Both the position numbers and the translations under genes were made by a program. Below are positions 8,580 to 17,175 of a DNA stretch of 64,000 nucleotides, piece by piece (the first letter of the stretch is position 1; each line of letters begins with the position of its first letter). The DNA is from JAJPXC01 sp964510535. GTDB taxonomy: Bacteria > Bacteroidota > Bacteroidia > Bacteroidales > Muribaculaceae. The stretch lies in assembly GCA_964510535.1 (NCBI GenBank), contig CAZECG010000005.1:42442-106441 (forward strand), written 5' to 3'. Below the pieces are notes generated by a model. That model made no database searches. It worked only from the letters and a program-made list of their open reading frames with translations, and was not told the DNA's origin.

Positions 8580-9488
8580 TTAGACGGAGACCGTTTTTTC
8601 GTGAGCAAGCGCGGCTGTTGCGGGGGTGACGGTGAGGGTGGCGGTGGAGCCTACGATGAGCGGGATGTTGTCGTCGATATGTCCGATAGGGACGTTGAAG
8701 GCTATGGGATAGGCGTAGGGTGCGGTCATTTCGGCTATCATCTCCTCCATGGCGCGGTAGTTGGCATCGGGGCTATATTCGGTGAAACGGCCTACGATAA
8801 GCCCTCGTAGATTCTGGAGCACTCCTTTCAGACGCAATTGATAGAGGATGCGTTCCACTTTGTAGATGGGTTCGGCTATATCTTCGATGAACAGCAGAGT
8901 GTCGGGTCGCAGTAGGTCGTAGGGTGTGCCGATAAGTCCGGCGAGGACGGCGAGGTTGCCGCCGACAAGCCTGCCGTTGGCGACACCCTCTCTGTTTCGC
9001 GGGTCGGGGTCAAACGCATAACTTGGCATTTCGCCGCGTAATATGCGGAATAACTGTTGATTAAGCGGGCTATCACACCCCCTGGCGAGCTGCTTTGCCA
9101 TGGATGCGTGCAGGCTTGCTATCTTATTGGTTTGCATCAGCGCATGGAGCGCGGAGATGTCGCTGAAGCCGATAATCCATTTGGGGTCGTCGGTCAACGG
9201 CAGTAGTGACAGGTCGTCGAGGAGGTGGACGGTTCCGTAGCCGCCACGGCTACAGAGGATTGCGCGTACTGAAGGGTCGGTCAGGGCCTCGGTGAGGTCA
9301 TTGAGCCGCTGTTGTCTTGAACCGCTATATGAGCCACTGTGGCCCAAAGCGTTAGGATAGATTTTAGGGACCCATCCGGCAGCTGTGATGGTTGCGGCTG
9401 CCGCTTCGACATAATCGGGATTGATGATGCTTGCCGGCGACAGAATGGCTATTTTGTCGCCCGGGTTGAGTGGACGGGGGTATATCAT
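8580..9488 (-). CDS. ldcA: Muramoyltetrapeptide LD-carboxypeptidase (peptidase S66), 302 aa
   Basis: This cytoplasmic serine peptidase removes the terminal D-Ala from recycled murein tetrapeptides. The S66 triad can be followed: Ser109 in IIGFSDISALH, Glu202 in FIEDIAEP and His270 in PIGHIDDN, with the GGYG loop near residue 82. The length is usual for the family. It lies 15 bases downstream of the radical SAM gene on the same strand and probably shares its transcript; the two products have no obvious common role. Confidence 0.9.
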   Translation of the reverse strand: MIYPRPLNPGDKIAILSPASIINPDYVEAAAATITAAGWVPKIYPNALGHSGSYSGSRQQRLNDLTEALTDPSVRAILCSRGGYGTVHLLDDLSLLPLTDDPKWIIGFSDISALHALMQTNKIASLHASMAKQLARGCDSPLNQQLFRILRGEMPSYAFDPDPRNREGVANGRLVGGNLAVLAGLIGTPYDLLRPDTLLFIEDIAEPIYKVERILYQLRLKGVLQNLRGLIVGRFTEYSPDANYRAMEEMIAEMTAPYAYPIAFNVPIGHIDDNIPLIVGSTATLTVTPATAALAHEKTVSV

Positions 9489-9503
9489 GGTTAAATTGGA
9501 TTA

Positions 9504-10283
9504 TCAGCTGACACGGATGTTTATCCTTGCTCGACGCATACGGTCGGCGATGCGCAGCAGTTCGTCGCGTTCGACCTTCCGGAGGCGTGAGGCGGGTGTC
9601 TTGCGGTCGATGGAGTAGAGCATCACCTCGGAGGGCTTGATGAGCTTGTAGGCTTTGATAAGGGCCTCTATTTCGGCGTCGGTCGTGTTGTCGATGGCGT
9701 GTCCCTCGTCATCCTCGCCGCGGAGCAGCATGGTCTGGACTATGCAACGGTTGCCGAAGTCGGCGATTTGTCTGATGACATCGGTGCAGTTGAAAGCCGG
9801 GGAGCCGGGGCGGTCAATCAGGCGCATGGTGGCGTCGACGGCAGAGTCGAGTTTGAGTATGTTGTTGTCGACTTTCAGCAACGCGCGCCTGACCCCTTCG
9901 TCGGTGAGGCGGGTGGAGTTGCATAGCACGCTGATTTTCACCTGTGGGAAGAGGCGGTCGCGCAGGGCGATGACGTCGTCGGTGATTCCTTCAAATTCGG
10001 GGTGTGCGGTCGGTTCGCCGTTGCCTGAGAACGTTATCACGTCGAGCGGCTCACCGGCGGCTTTCATGGCCGACAGTTTCTCTTCGAGCAGGCGCGCCAC
10101 GTCGGCTCGGGATGGTAGCCCCGATGTTCCCGGTCCCTGGGCGTTGTAGCCGGCTTCGCAGTAGACGCAGTCAAACGTGCATATTTTGCCGTCGGTTGGC
10201 GAGAGGTTGACTCCGAGCGATGTGCCGAGACGGCGGCTGTGGATAGGTCCGAAGATTGTGGAATGGAACAGAACTCGTTGCAT
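9504..10283 (-). CDS. Radical SAM protein, 259 aa
   Basis: The iron-sulfur motif Cys35-x3-Cys39-x2-Cys42 (CTFDCVYC) defines a radical SAM enzyme. The N-terminal segment GPIHSRRLGTSLGVNLSP and the short length match the COG0731-like group of stand-alone radical SAM proteins common in Bacteroidota, whose substrate is unknown. A GNGEPT motif near residue 85 is the usual glycine-rich SAM-binding segment. There is no SPASM or B12-binding extension. Start chosen at the ATG giving MQRVLFHST; it is followed by the LD-carboxypeptidase gene. Confidence 0.85.
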   Translation of the reverse strand: MQRVLFHSTIFGPIHSRRLGTSLGVNLSPTDGKICTFDCVYCEAGYNAQGPGTSGLPSRADVARLLEEKLSAMKAAGEPLDVITFSGNGEPTAHPEFEGITDDVIALRDRLFPQVKISVLCNSTRLTDEGVRRALLKVDNNILKLDSAVDATMRLIDRPGSPAFNCTDVIRQIADFGNRCIVQTMLLRGEDDEGHAIDNTTDAEIEALIKAYKLIKPSEVMLYSIDRKTPASRLRKVERDELLRIADRMRRARINIRVS

Positions 10284-10331
10284 TGTGGCTGAAAGTTTGT
10301 GTGTGTGTGGGGGGTAATCACATGTTACGGA

Positions 10332-10359
10332 TAAGACCGGCCTGCAGAGGCCGGCCTTA
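10332..10359. other. GC-rich hairpin downstream of frr
   Basis: TAAGACCGGCCT (10332-10343), loop GCAG, AGGCCGGCCTTA (10348-10359): 12-base stem with one mismatch. No T run on either side. A smaller hairpin, GCTTGC/GCAAGC, follows at about 10382-10399. They separate frr from the radical SAM gene and may end the frr transcript. Confidence 0.5.
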
Positions 10360-10448
10360 CCGCGATATTGTTTATCATCGGCTTGCTCACGGGCAAGCTC
10401 TACTTTAGCGTCGCTGAAAGTGAAAGGAGGTGGAGATGATAGCGTTTC

Positions 10449-11009
10449 TTAGACGGTGAGGATTTCCTTTTCTTTAGCGGCGAAAAGCTCGTCGATTTTC
10501 TTGAGGTATTTGTCGTGGAGCTTCTGCACTTGGGCTTCGGCGTCTTTTTCTACATCCTCGGGCATACCTTGCTTTACGGCCTTTTTCAGCCCTTCGATAG
10601 CGTCGCGGCGGGCGTTGCGGACTGAAACTTTGGCTTGTTCCGCCTCGGCTTTTGACTGCTTAACGAGTTGTTTGCGGCGGTCTTCGGTCAACGGGGGTAT
10701 GGAGATGCGGATAATTTCGCCGTTGTTTTCAGGGGTGATGCCCAGGTCGGAGTTGATGATGGCCTTCTCGATTTCGCGGAACATCGATTTCTCCCAGGGG
10801 GTGATTGTTATGGTGCGGGCATCGGGTACGGAGATGTTGGCCACGTTGGATATTGGTGACGCGCTGCCGTAGTAGTCGACACGGATGCCGTCGAGGATTT
10901 TCGGGTTGGCTTTGCCGGCGCGAATGTGGGCCAGCGATTCGTCGAGATATGCCACCGCCATTCCCATTTTTTCGTCGGCGGGGTCGAGATAAGTCTTAAC
11001 GTCGGTCAT
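10449..11009 (-). CDS. frr: Ribosome recycling factor
   Basis: RRF splits the post-termination ribosome together with EF-G. The 186 residues cover the full family length: domain I helices including HIRAGKANPKILDGIRVDYYGS near residue 32, domain II beta part with RTITITPWEKSM, and the C-terminal helix ending KIDELFAAKEKEIL. It lies 34 bases downstream of pyrH on the same strand, the gene order found in many bacteria, and probably shares the pyrH promoter. Confidence 0.97.
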   Translation of the reverse strand: MTDVKTYLDPADEKMGMAVAYLDESLAHIRAGKANPKILDGIRVDYYGSASPISNVANISVPDARTITITPWEKSMFREIEKAIINSDLGITPENNGEIIRISIPPLTEDRRKQLVKQSKAEAEQAKVSVRNARRDAIEGLKKAVKQGMPEDVEKDAEAQVQKLHDKYLKKIDELFAAKEKEILTV

Positions 11010-11043
11010 AATCGTGTGGAAGTTAAGTGGTTTATTGGGTTGG

Positions 11044-11754
11044 TTAGTAGACTAATGTGCCGATGGGTTCGCCGTCAATCACCTTTCGGAGGTTTCCGGG
11101 GGTGTCCATGTCAAACACGATGATTGGCAGCTTGTTTTCCTTGCATAGTGCTGTGGCGGTGAGATCCATCACTTTCAAGCCGCGGTTGTAGACCTCGTCG
11201 TAGGTGATTTCGGTAAATTTAGTTGCCGAGGGGTCTTTTTCGGGGTCGGCGGTGTAGATGCCGTCGACGCGCGTGCCTTTGAGCATCACGTCGGCTCCCA
11301 CCTCTACCCCGCGCAGGGCCGAGGCGGTGTCGGTGGTGAAGAATGGGTTGCCGGTGCCTCCGGCTATGATGGCGACGTCGCCGTTGTTGAGCGCGTCAAT
11401 AGCGTGCCATTTGCTGTAATATTCGCCGATGGGGTACATATTGAGGGCGGTGAATACATGGGACGCCTGCCCGACGTTTTCAAGGGCCGAGCTGAGGGCG
11501 ATAGAGTTGATGACTGTTGCGAGCATACCCATCTGGTCGCCTTTCACACGGTCGAAGCCCTTTGCCGCGCCCTGCAGGCCGCGGAATATGTTGCCTCCGC
11601 CGATTACGACAGCCACCTGGACGCCGCCGTCGACAATCTCCTTGATTTGGACGGCATATTGGTTTAGTCGCTCGGTGTCAATGCCGTAGCCTTGTTGCCC
11701 CATCAGCGACTCGCCGCTGAGCTTGAGGAGCACGCGCTGGTATTTTGTTCTCAT
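11044..11754 (-). CDS. pyrH: UMP kinase
   Basis: Phosphorylates UMP to UDP in pyrimidine nucleotide synthesis; bacterial PyrH is a hexameric amino-acid-kinase-family enzyme. The 236-residue protein shows LLKLSGESLMG at residue 9, VIGGGNIFRG near residue 50, GTGNPFFTTDTA near residue 133 and a conserved late TALCKENKLPIIVFD. It is the first gene of the pyrH-frr unit, with a good -7 element about 40 bases upstream. Confidence 0.97.
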   Translation of the reverse strand: MRTKYQRVLLKLSGESLMGQQGYGIDTERLNQYAVQIKEIVDGGVQVAVVIGGGNIFRGLQGAAKGFDRVKGDQMGMLATVINSIALSSALENVGQASHVFTALNMYPIGEYYSKWHAIDALNNGDVAIIAGGTGNPFFTTDTASALRGVEVGADVMLKGTRVDGIYTADPEKDPSATKFTEITYDEVYNRGLKVMDLTATALCKENKLPIIVFDMDTPGNLRKVIDGEPIGTLVY

Positions 11755-11793
11755 ATCTAACTAATTTTAATCTTGATAAGATTCTCTTTCTTG

Positions 11794-11801
11794 CAAAGAT
11801 A
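11794..11801 (-). promoter_or_regulatory. -7 element of the pyrH promoter
   Basis: TATCTTTG on the minus strand, followed by GC, about 40 bases before the pyrH start; a full match to TAnnTTTG. Confidence 0.6.
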
Positions 11802-11982
11802 ACACTTTATCGGCTTTTTTGCGCGATTTGGGCTTTAATTCGGTTTATGTTTGCTTATTACATTGATAAATTTTGATTTGGGATATGTTAAAAAAAGTGG
11901 TGAGAAGAGGGTGTATGAGTTAAAAAACGCAAAAGCGGCGCGTTTTATTTTGGAAAGCTATGTTTTATAACATAAAAACGCT

Positions 11983-12060
11983 TACCTTTGCAACGTGTTT
12001 TTCATGGTATTAGATTTAAGGTTAAGAGGATTAATTGTCGTGAGACAATTAATTTTTTTT
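11983..12060 (+). ncRNA. Candidate small RNA with own promoter and intrinsic terminator
   Basis: In the 529-base gap between pyrH and pdxB a full -7 element TACCTTTG (11983-11990) would start transcription near 11997. About 35 bases later comes a perfect 10-base stem with a GTGA tetraloop (ATTAATTGTC 12030-12039, GACAATTAAT 12044-12053), followed by a run of T to 12060: a textbook intrinsic terminator. The predicted RNA is about 60-65 nt. Its unpaired 5' part contains CATGGTATTAGATTTAAGG, which I recall as a recurrent block in Bacteroides genomes, but I cannot check that here. No ORF is present. Confidence 0.6.
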
Positions 12061-12129
12061 GTACCTGTCTGAACTGAAAATAATTCCTTCATCAGATTAA
12101 TTGCAATCCACAGAAATTTAGCGGAACGA

Positions 12130-12172
12130 CACCCGGCGGCGAAAACCATTATGGCTTTTTCGTCGTGGGGTG
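12130..12172. terminator. Long hairpin, probable pdxB terminator
   Basis: CGGCGAAAACC (12137-12147), loop ATTAT, and GG-CT-TTTTCGTCG (12153-12165) pair with one G-T wobble and a 2-base bulge; outer CACCC/GGGTG-type pairs extend the stem. On the minus strand the arms read as A-tract, GCC, loop, GG, T-tract, a typical Bacteroidales terminator form. Confidence 0.55.
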
Positions 12173-12283
12173 GCGCATGGTCTATACCAACGTGGACCGG
12201 TTTGGCTCCCGGCGGGAACCATGGGCGCGATGTGGCCGGGTTGCGGTCTGCTGATGATGGTGTGGAGCGTTTTTTTTGAACGG

Positions 12284-13297
12284 CTAAGGCTCGGCGCGGA
12301 GGGGGTAGTTGTTGCGCAGTGACTCGAAGTCGGCGGGGTTGCGGCGGAGTGCTGCGGTGTCGGCCATCGGGTCGTAGCTGTCAAGGAGTTCGGTGGCGGT
12401 CACGGTGGTTTTGGGGGCGGGTGCCGCAGGTGCGCGGGCCAATAGCCGTGGCAGACCGAAATTGGTTGTCAGGGCATCGAGCGCCATCTGCGTGGCTCTG
12501 ATTTTCCCTTCGCGCGAGTATCCGGCAATGTGGGGTGTTGCAACGGTGGCAAGTTGCAAAAGGCGGGCATCAATGGCGGGTTCCCCTTCCCAACAGTCGA
12601 TGGCTGCGGCTGAGACTGAGCCGGAGAGAAGAGCATCGACGAGCGCAGGGGTGTCGACAACAGACCCGCGGGCGGCATTCATAATAGTGGGGCGGCGGGA
12701 GCAGCGGCTAAGGAACGCAGCGTCGCAGAGGTGGAATGTCGGGTAGAGTCCGCTGCGCGTGAGCGGGGTGTGGAAGGTGATGATGTCGGCTTTTTCCGCT
12801 ATTTCGTCGATAGAGACAAAATTGCCTGTATCTCCGCGGTCGGCTCTTGGAGGGTCGCACAGCAGTGTCTTGAATCCGAGTCCGCGCGCCCAGCGGTCGA
12901 CGATTGAGCCTACATGGCCCACCCCGACGATACCTATTGTTTTGGTCGCGGGGTCGCCGTCAATCAGTCTCAACGCCGACGACAGCACCCATTGCGCCAC
13001 GGCGGGGGCGTTGCATCCCGGGGCGTTGGCGACAGTTATGCCGCGGCTTGCGCAGTAGGGGTGGTCGATATGGTCGGTGCCGATGGTGGCTGTGGCTATG
13101 AAGCTGCATCGCGAGCCGTCGAGCAGGCGGTGGTCGCAGCGTGTGCGTGTGCGAGTGATGAGTGCGTCGACCTGCGCCATGGCTTCGGAGGTGATTTCCG
13201 GTGCCGGGAGGTAGCTCACGTCGGCGAGGTCATCGAGCACACCGTCGATAAATGGTATGTTGCGTTCGACGATTATCCTTAACTTATCACGTTCCAT
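12284..13297 (-). CDS. pdxB: 4-phosphoerythronate dehydrogenase
   Basis: PdxB oxidises 4-phosphoerythronate, the second step of the DXP-independent pyridoxal phosphate pathway. The D-2-hydroxyacid dehydrogenase fold is clear: substrate segment TIGTDHIDHPYC near residue 73, NAPGCNAPAVAQWVLSSA near residue 92, NAD-binding GIVGVGHVGS near residue 122, and the catalytic Arg (NAARGSVVDTPAL), Glu (DCWEGEPAID) and His (PHIAGYSREGK). The Cys in APGCNA and the SREGK segment separate PdxB from PGDH-type relatives. The C-terminal dimerisation part is shorter than in E. coli. The gene starts 19 bases inside the end of the upstream membrane-protein gene. Confidence 0.93.
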   Translation of the reverse strand: MERDKLRIIVERNIPFIDGVLDDLADVSYLPAPEITSEAMAQVDALITRTRTRCDHRLLDGSRCSFIATATIGTDHIDHPYCASRGITVANAPGCNAPAVAQWVLSSALRLIDGDPATKTIGIVGVGHVGSIVDRWARGLGFKTLLCDPPRADRGDTGNFVSIDEIAEKADIITFHTPLTRSGLYPTFHLCDAAFLSRCSRRPTIMNAARGSVVDTPALVDALLSGSVSAAAIDCWEGEPAIDARLLQLATVATPHIAGYSREGKIRATQMALDALTTNFGLPRLLARAPAAPAPKTTVTATELLDSYDPMADTAALRRNPADFESLRNNYPLRAEP

Positions 13298-14259
13298 AGG
13301 TATAACGCTATGTAAATCAGTATTATGGCGAATATGCCTATAAAACTTCGCCGGCCGCGCCGCAAGGTGAAGAAGTGACCCACTTGGAAAGCGGCGCAGC
13401 AGTTGAGCAGCGGGATGTAGACCGCCATATCGACAAAATCAAATATAATCAGAAGTATCGTGGCAAACAGCAGCAACGAGAAAAAGCCGTTGTAGGCTCT
13501 GGTGCGGCTGTTGTAGCTCAGAATCTTCATGAGGTTGAGCAGGGTGAAAAGCGTCCCGATTACCATTGTGACGGCTGTGGTGGCAGCGATAGGAGCGATT
13601 TCGCGGCTGGTCATCATGGCGAAGTAGCTTATGAAATCGGGACATCGGAGGTCGTCAGGGGTTATGATGCCGAATCCGATGAAAATCCACAGCGGTGTCA
13701 CGCATCCCGTCATGGCGGCGAGGAATGAGCGCAGGTTGAGCACTCTCATCTGGAGGCATCCGATGAGCAGCATCGGGATGTAGAACAGCAGCGTGTATTG
13801 GCACAGGGCCGTGAGCGCGGCGAGGAAAAACATCAGGAACACGCGCCGTGTGCTGTCGGGGTCGCCATAAATCGAAAAAAGTATCAACGTGCAGATAATC
13901 AGCACTGTGCAAGCGATGATGCCGCCATATAGCTGATTCATCAGCGATGGTGTGGCGGCCTGCATGATGAAAAACACCCCGGCAAATAGCATCGTCATGC
14001 TGCGCAGCACGTTATACGCCCGGTTAATGTAGGTCGTCATCATGGCTACCGTCAGGCTGAGACCGAGGCTTATGGCGAGTGATAGGAGCCGGGAGGTTAT
14101 CCAGTGGTTTGCCGACGGCAGAGCCAGCCCCTTATCTCCGGTGATGGGGATGATGTCGCCGCAGGAGTAAGCCGCCACCGCGCCTGTGACGGCGATTGCC
14201 ATCAGCAGAGCGGCAAAGCTGCGTGAGTGGATGTGTTGGGAGAGAGCCGCCGCTTTCAT
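13279..14259 (-). CDS. Polytopic membrane protein of unknown function, 326 aa
   Basis: About eight to nine hydrophobic segments are visible from residue 15 to the C-terminus (for example LLALAISLGLSLTVAMM-like and GGIIACTVLIICTLILF), with no recognisable catalytic motif. It overlaps purD upstream by 4 bases and pdxB downstream by 19 bases, so all three are probably translated from one mRNA. The company of purine and PLP biosynthesis genes does not reveal its role. Similar membrane proteins occur in other Bacteroidota, by my recollection, without known function. Confidence 0.75.
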   Translation of the reverse strand: MKAAALSQHIHSRSFAALLMAIAVTGAVAAYSCGDIIPITGDKGLALPSANHWITSRLLSLAISLGLSLTVAMMTTYINRAYNVLRSMTMLFAGVFFIMQAATPSLMNQLYGGIIACTVLIICTLILFSIYGDPDSTRRVFLMFFLAALTALCQYTLLFYIPMLLIGCLQMRVLNLRSFLAAMTGCVTPLWIFIGFGIITPDDLRCPDFISYFAMMTSREIAPIAATTAVTMVIGTLFTLLNLMKILSYNSRTRAYNGFFSLLLFATILLIIFDFVDMAVYIPLLNCCAAFQVGHFFTLRRGRRSFIGIFAIILIYIALYLWNVIS

Positions 14260-15524
14260 GCCATCAAGTCGCGGCCGATGTCGCGACGGAAGTATTTGCC
14301 GTCGAAGTTAACCTTGTCGATCGACGCGTAGCTGCGAGCGAGAGCGTCGGGGATAGAGTCGCCGAGAGAGCTTGCGGCGATTACGCGTCCGCCTGACGTG
14401 ACAAGCTGCCCGTCGGGGTTGACGGCGGTTCCGGCGTGGAACAGTATGCTGTCGGTCACGCTGTCGGTGCCTGTGATTGTTTTGCCTTTGGGATATGCTC
14501 CGGGGTAGCCTCCCGACACCATCATGACCGTTACGGCGGTTTTGTGTGACTCGTTCAGCGGCAGGTCGCGGAGATTGCCTTCGGCAGCGGCTTTCATCAG
14601 TTCGAGAAGGTCGGAGTCGATGCGGAGCATGACGGCCTCGGTTTCGGGGTCGCCCATGCGCACGTTGTATTCGATGACCATCGGTTCGCCGCCGACGTTA
14701 ATAAGCCCGAGGAAAATAAAGCCGCGGTATGTGATACCCTCTTTAATCAGGCCGTTAATGGTGGGTAGGATGATGCGGTTCTCGACCTTGGCCATGAAAT
14801 CGGCATCGGCGAACGGTACCGGGCTGACAGCTCCCATGCCGCCGGTGTTAAGGCCGGTGTCACCCTCACCTATGCGTTTGTAATCTTTTGCCACAGGTAG
14901 CACTCGGTAGCCGCCGTTACCGTCGGTGAGGACGAACACCGAACACTCGATGCCGCTGAGAAACTCCTCAATAACGACAGTAGCAGAAGATTTGCCGAAC
15001 ATCCCGTCGAGCATCTCCGCAAGACTCTGTTTTGCTTGTTGCAGGTCGTCGATGATGAGCACGCCTTTTCCGGCTGCGAGACCGTCGGCTTTTAGGACGT
15101 AGGGAGGTTTCAGCGACTCGAGGAAGGTGTAGCCGTCCTCGATGGTGTCGGCTGTGAACGAGCGGTAGCGTGCGGTGGGGATTCCGTGGTCGACCATGAA
15201 GCGTTTTGCCATATCCTTGCTCCCTTCGAGTTGCGCTCCGGCTTTCGAGGGTCCCGCGACAAGCACGGGATGGTTTTCAAAATAGTCGTATATGCCGGCT
15301 ACAAGCGGGTCTTCGTTGCCGACGACAATCATGTCGATTGCGTTGTCGTCGACAAACTTGCGCAGGGTGTCGAAGTCGAGCGGGGAGATGGCCACGTTTG
15401 TCCCGTAGGCACCGGTTCCGCCGTTGCCGGGAGCGATAAACAACTTGCCCAGCAGCGGGCTTTGACTCATTTTCCAGGCCAGCGCCGATTCGCGACCGCC
15501 TGAACCAAGCAATAGAATATCCAT
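14256..15524 (-). CDS. purD: Phosphoribosylamine--glycine ligase (GARS)
   Basis: Joins phosphoribosylamine and glycine using ATP, step two of purine synthesis. The 422 residues cover the full ATP-grasp enzyme: N-terminal LLLGSGGRESALAWKM, PYVLKADGLAAGKGV near residue 140, TGGMGAVSPVPF near residue 225, and EYNVRMGDPETEAVM near residue 284. The usual motif GGREHAL reads GGRESAL here (Ser13 instead of His). It heads the purD-membrane protein-pdxB unit and has a -7 element about 20 bases upstream. Confidence 0.96.
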   Translation of the reverse strand: MDILLLGSGGRESALAWKMSQSPLLGKLFIAPGNGGTGAYGTNVAISPLDFDTLRKFVDDNAIDMIVVGNEDPLVAGIYDYFENHPVLVAGPSKAGAQLEGSKDMAKRFMVDHGIPTARYRSFTADTIEDGYTFLESLKPPYVLKADGLAAGKGVLIIDDLQQAKQSLAEMLDGMFGKSSATVVIEEFLSGIECSVFVLTDGNGGYRVLPVAKDYKRIGEGDTGLNTGGMGAVSPVPFADADFMAKVENRIILPTINGLIKEGITYRGFIFLGLINVGGEPMVIEYNVRMGDPETEAVMLRIDSDLLELMKAAAEGNLRDLPLNESHKTAVTVMMVSGGYPGAYPKGKTITGTDSVTDSILFHAGTAVNPDGQLVTSGGRVIAASSLGDSIPDALARSYASIDKVNFDGKYFRRDIGRDLMA

Positions 15525-15545
15525 CGGTTATAGGTGATTTGAGGA

Positions 15546-15553
15546 CAAAGTTA
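15546..15553 (-). promoter_or_regulatory. -7 element of the purD promoter
   Basis: TAACTTTG on the minus strand, about 20 bases before the purD start; divergent from the alpha-amylase promoter at 15683-15713. Confidence 0.55.
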
Positions 15554-15682
15554 CTCCATTTTCCCCGGATTGACAAGAACGTTCCTATCTCTAACCATTT
15601 AAACTCTCCACCCTGACTTGTCACCGCCAAGACTTTATTAACGTGAATGCGGGCAAGTCAGGCGATTTTAGGGAGGGGAGTT

Positions 15683-15713
15683 TTTGGTTATGGGAAAGTT
15701 TTGGGTAAATTCG
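15683..15713 (+). promoter_or_regulatory. Promoter of the alpha-amylase gene
   Basis: -33 element TTTG (15683-15686), a 19-base spacer, and the -7 element TAAATTCG (15706-15713), 31 bases before the ATG. Confidence 0.55.
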
Positions 15714-15744
15714 CGTTAAGAATCTAACCATAATCAATCACCGC

Positions 15745-17175
15745 ATGAAAAAGTTAGCAATTTTCACTATGATTGCCGGGTTGGCTACATCGCTTTTCGG
15801 GTGCAGCGACCGCTCGGCGAAAAACAATGCCACAGGCGAGAATGATTCAACTTACACAACCGTGAAACACCCCGATTGGAGCCGCAAAGCGGTGATTTAT
15901 GAGGTGAACTTGCGTCAGTACACCGACTCGGGCACGGTTACCGCTTTTGCCCGTGAGCTTCCCCGCCTTAAGGACCTCGGTGTCGACATCCTTTGGTTCA
16001 TGCCTGTGTATCCCATCTCTGAGAAAAACCGCAAGGGTGAGCTTGGCAGTTATTACGCCGTGAAGGACTACAAGGCTTTCAATCCTGAGTTCGGCTCGCT
16101 CGACCAGTTCAAGGAGGTGGTGAAGCAAGCCCATGACTTAGGGATGAAAGTGATACTTGACTGGGTGCCTAACCATTCGGGTTGCGACAACGCCTGGGTG
16201 ACCGAGCATCCCGACTGGTATGCCAAGGATTCGCTTGGCAATATGTATGGCCCTTACGACTGGACCGATGTCTACAAATTTGACTATTCCAACAAGAATA
16301 TGCGCGCCGCCATGGTCGACGCTTTTAAATTCTGGCTCACCGAAGTGGGTGTCGACGGTTTCCGCTGCGACGTTGCCATGGAGGTGCCCACCGATTTCTG
16401 GGATGAGACGCGCCCGATGCTCCAGGAGGTTAACCCTGACCTGTTCATGCTTGCCGAGGCGAGTGTTCCCGCGCTGCAGAAAAACGGTTTCGACATGGGC
16501 TATAACTGGCCGATGAAAGACCTGTTCAGCGCAATCGCCGCCACCGCAGGCCAATATACCTTCAAGAAAGATGGTGAGGAAATGAGGACTTTCCCCGCCA
16601 CAAAAGCTGTGGCTATTGATTCGCTTCTCGCCGAGCAAGCCGCCACTTATCCCCGTGACACATACTTGATGAACATGATTACCAACCATGACCTCAATTC
16701 ATGGGAGGGCACGGAGTTTGAGCGTCTTGGCAATCTCACCGAGGCATTCGCAGTGTTGAGCTACACGCTGCCCGGTATGCCGCTCATCTATACGGGTCAG
16801 GAGACAGGCATGAACCGCGCTCTTGAGTTCTTCGTCAAGGACAAAGCCCCCAACTGGGAACCTCGCAACGATTATTTCACATTCTATCAGAAACTCAACA
16901 ATCTGAAGCATAACCAGGCGGCTTTGCTTGCCGGTGAGACTGGCGGTGAGGTGAAACGCTACGTCACCAAGAGCGATGACCTCTATATTTTCTCGCGTGA
17001 GAAAGATGGCTCTAAAGTAGTGGTCATGGTTAATCTCGGAGCCGATGAGCAGCCTGTAGAGTATAAAGGTGAAACGCCCGAGGCAAAAGATATGGTGAAC
17101 TACTTCACCGCCGCTGCCGAGGAGCTTCCCGCAACACTTAAACCTGGCGAGTACAGAGTTTATGTCAACAAATAA
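15745..17175 (+). CDS. Alpha-amylase family (GH13) lipoprotein, 476 aa
   Basis: A signal peptide with lipobox LFGC (Cys20) predicts export and lipid anchoring. The GH13 barrel follows: VYPISEKNRKGELGSYYAVKDY region, DWVPNHSG (region I) near residue 138, catalytic nucleophile Asp209 in DGFRCDVAM (region II), acid/base Glu238 in LAEAS (region III) and Asp316 in TNHD (region IV), then a short C-terminal beta domain. It should cleave alpha-glucans such as maltodextrin at the cell surface or in the periplasm. There are no SusC/SusD genes nearby, so it is not part of a classical polysaccharide utilisation locus. The last 14 bases overlap the next gene. Confidence 0.93.
   Translation: MKKLAIFTMIAGLATSLFGCSDRSAKNNATGENDSTYTTVKHPDWSRKAVIYEVNLRQYTDSGTVTAFARELPRLKDLGVDILWFMPVYPISEKNRKGELGSYYAVKDYKAFNPEFGSLDQFKEVVKQAHDLGMKVILDWVPNHSGCDNAWVTEHPDWYAKDSLGNMYGPYDWTDVYKFDYSNKNMRAAMVDAFKFWLTEVGVDGFRCDVAMEVPTDFWDETRPMLQEVNPDLFMLAEASVPALQKNGFDMGYNWPMKDLFSAIAATAGQYTFKKDGEEMRTFPATKAVAIDSLLAEQAATYPRDTYLMNMITNHDLNSWEGTEFERLGNLTEAFAVLSYTLPGMPLIYTGQETGMNRALEFFVKDKAPNWEPRNDYFTFYQKLNNLKHNQAALLAGETGGEVKRYVTKSDDLYIFSREKDGSKVVVMVNLGADEQPVEYKGETPEAKDMVNYFTAAAEELPATLKPGEYRVYVNK

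Larger units (their letters stand above)
11802..12283. other. Gene-free stretch between pyrH and pdxB
   Basis: Apart from the pyrH promoter, the candidate small RNA (to 12060) and a long hairpin at 12130-12172, I see nothing coding. The first half is AT-rich and the second half, next to pdxB, is GC-rich. An 88-codon minus-strand ORF here (12118-12384) is Thr/Pro/Ser/Arg-rich, overlaps pdxB and looks spurious. Confidence 0.5.

Noticed and set aside
12118..12384. 88-codon minus-strand ORF at the pdxB 3' end
   Set aside because: Thr/Pro/Ser/Arg low-complexity text covering a hairpin and the end of pdxB; no start signal.
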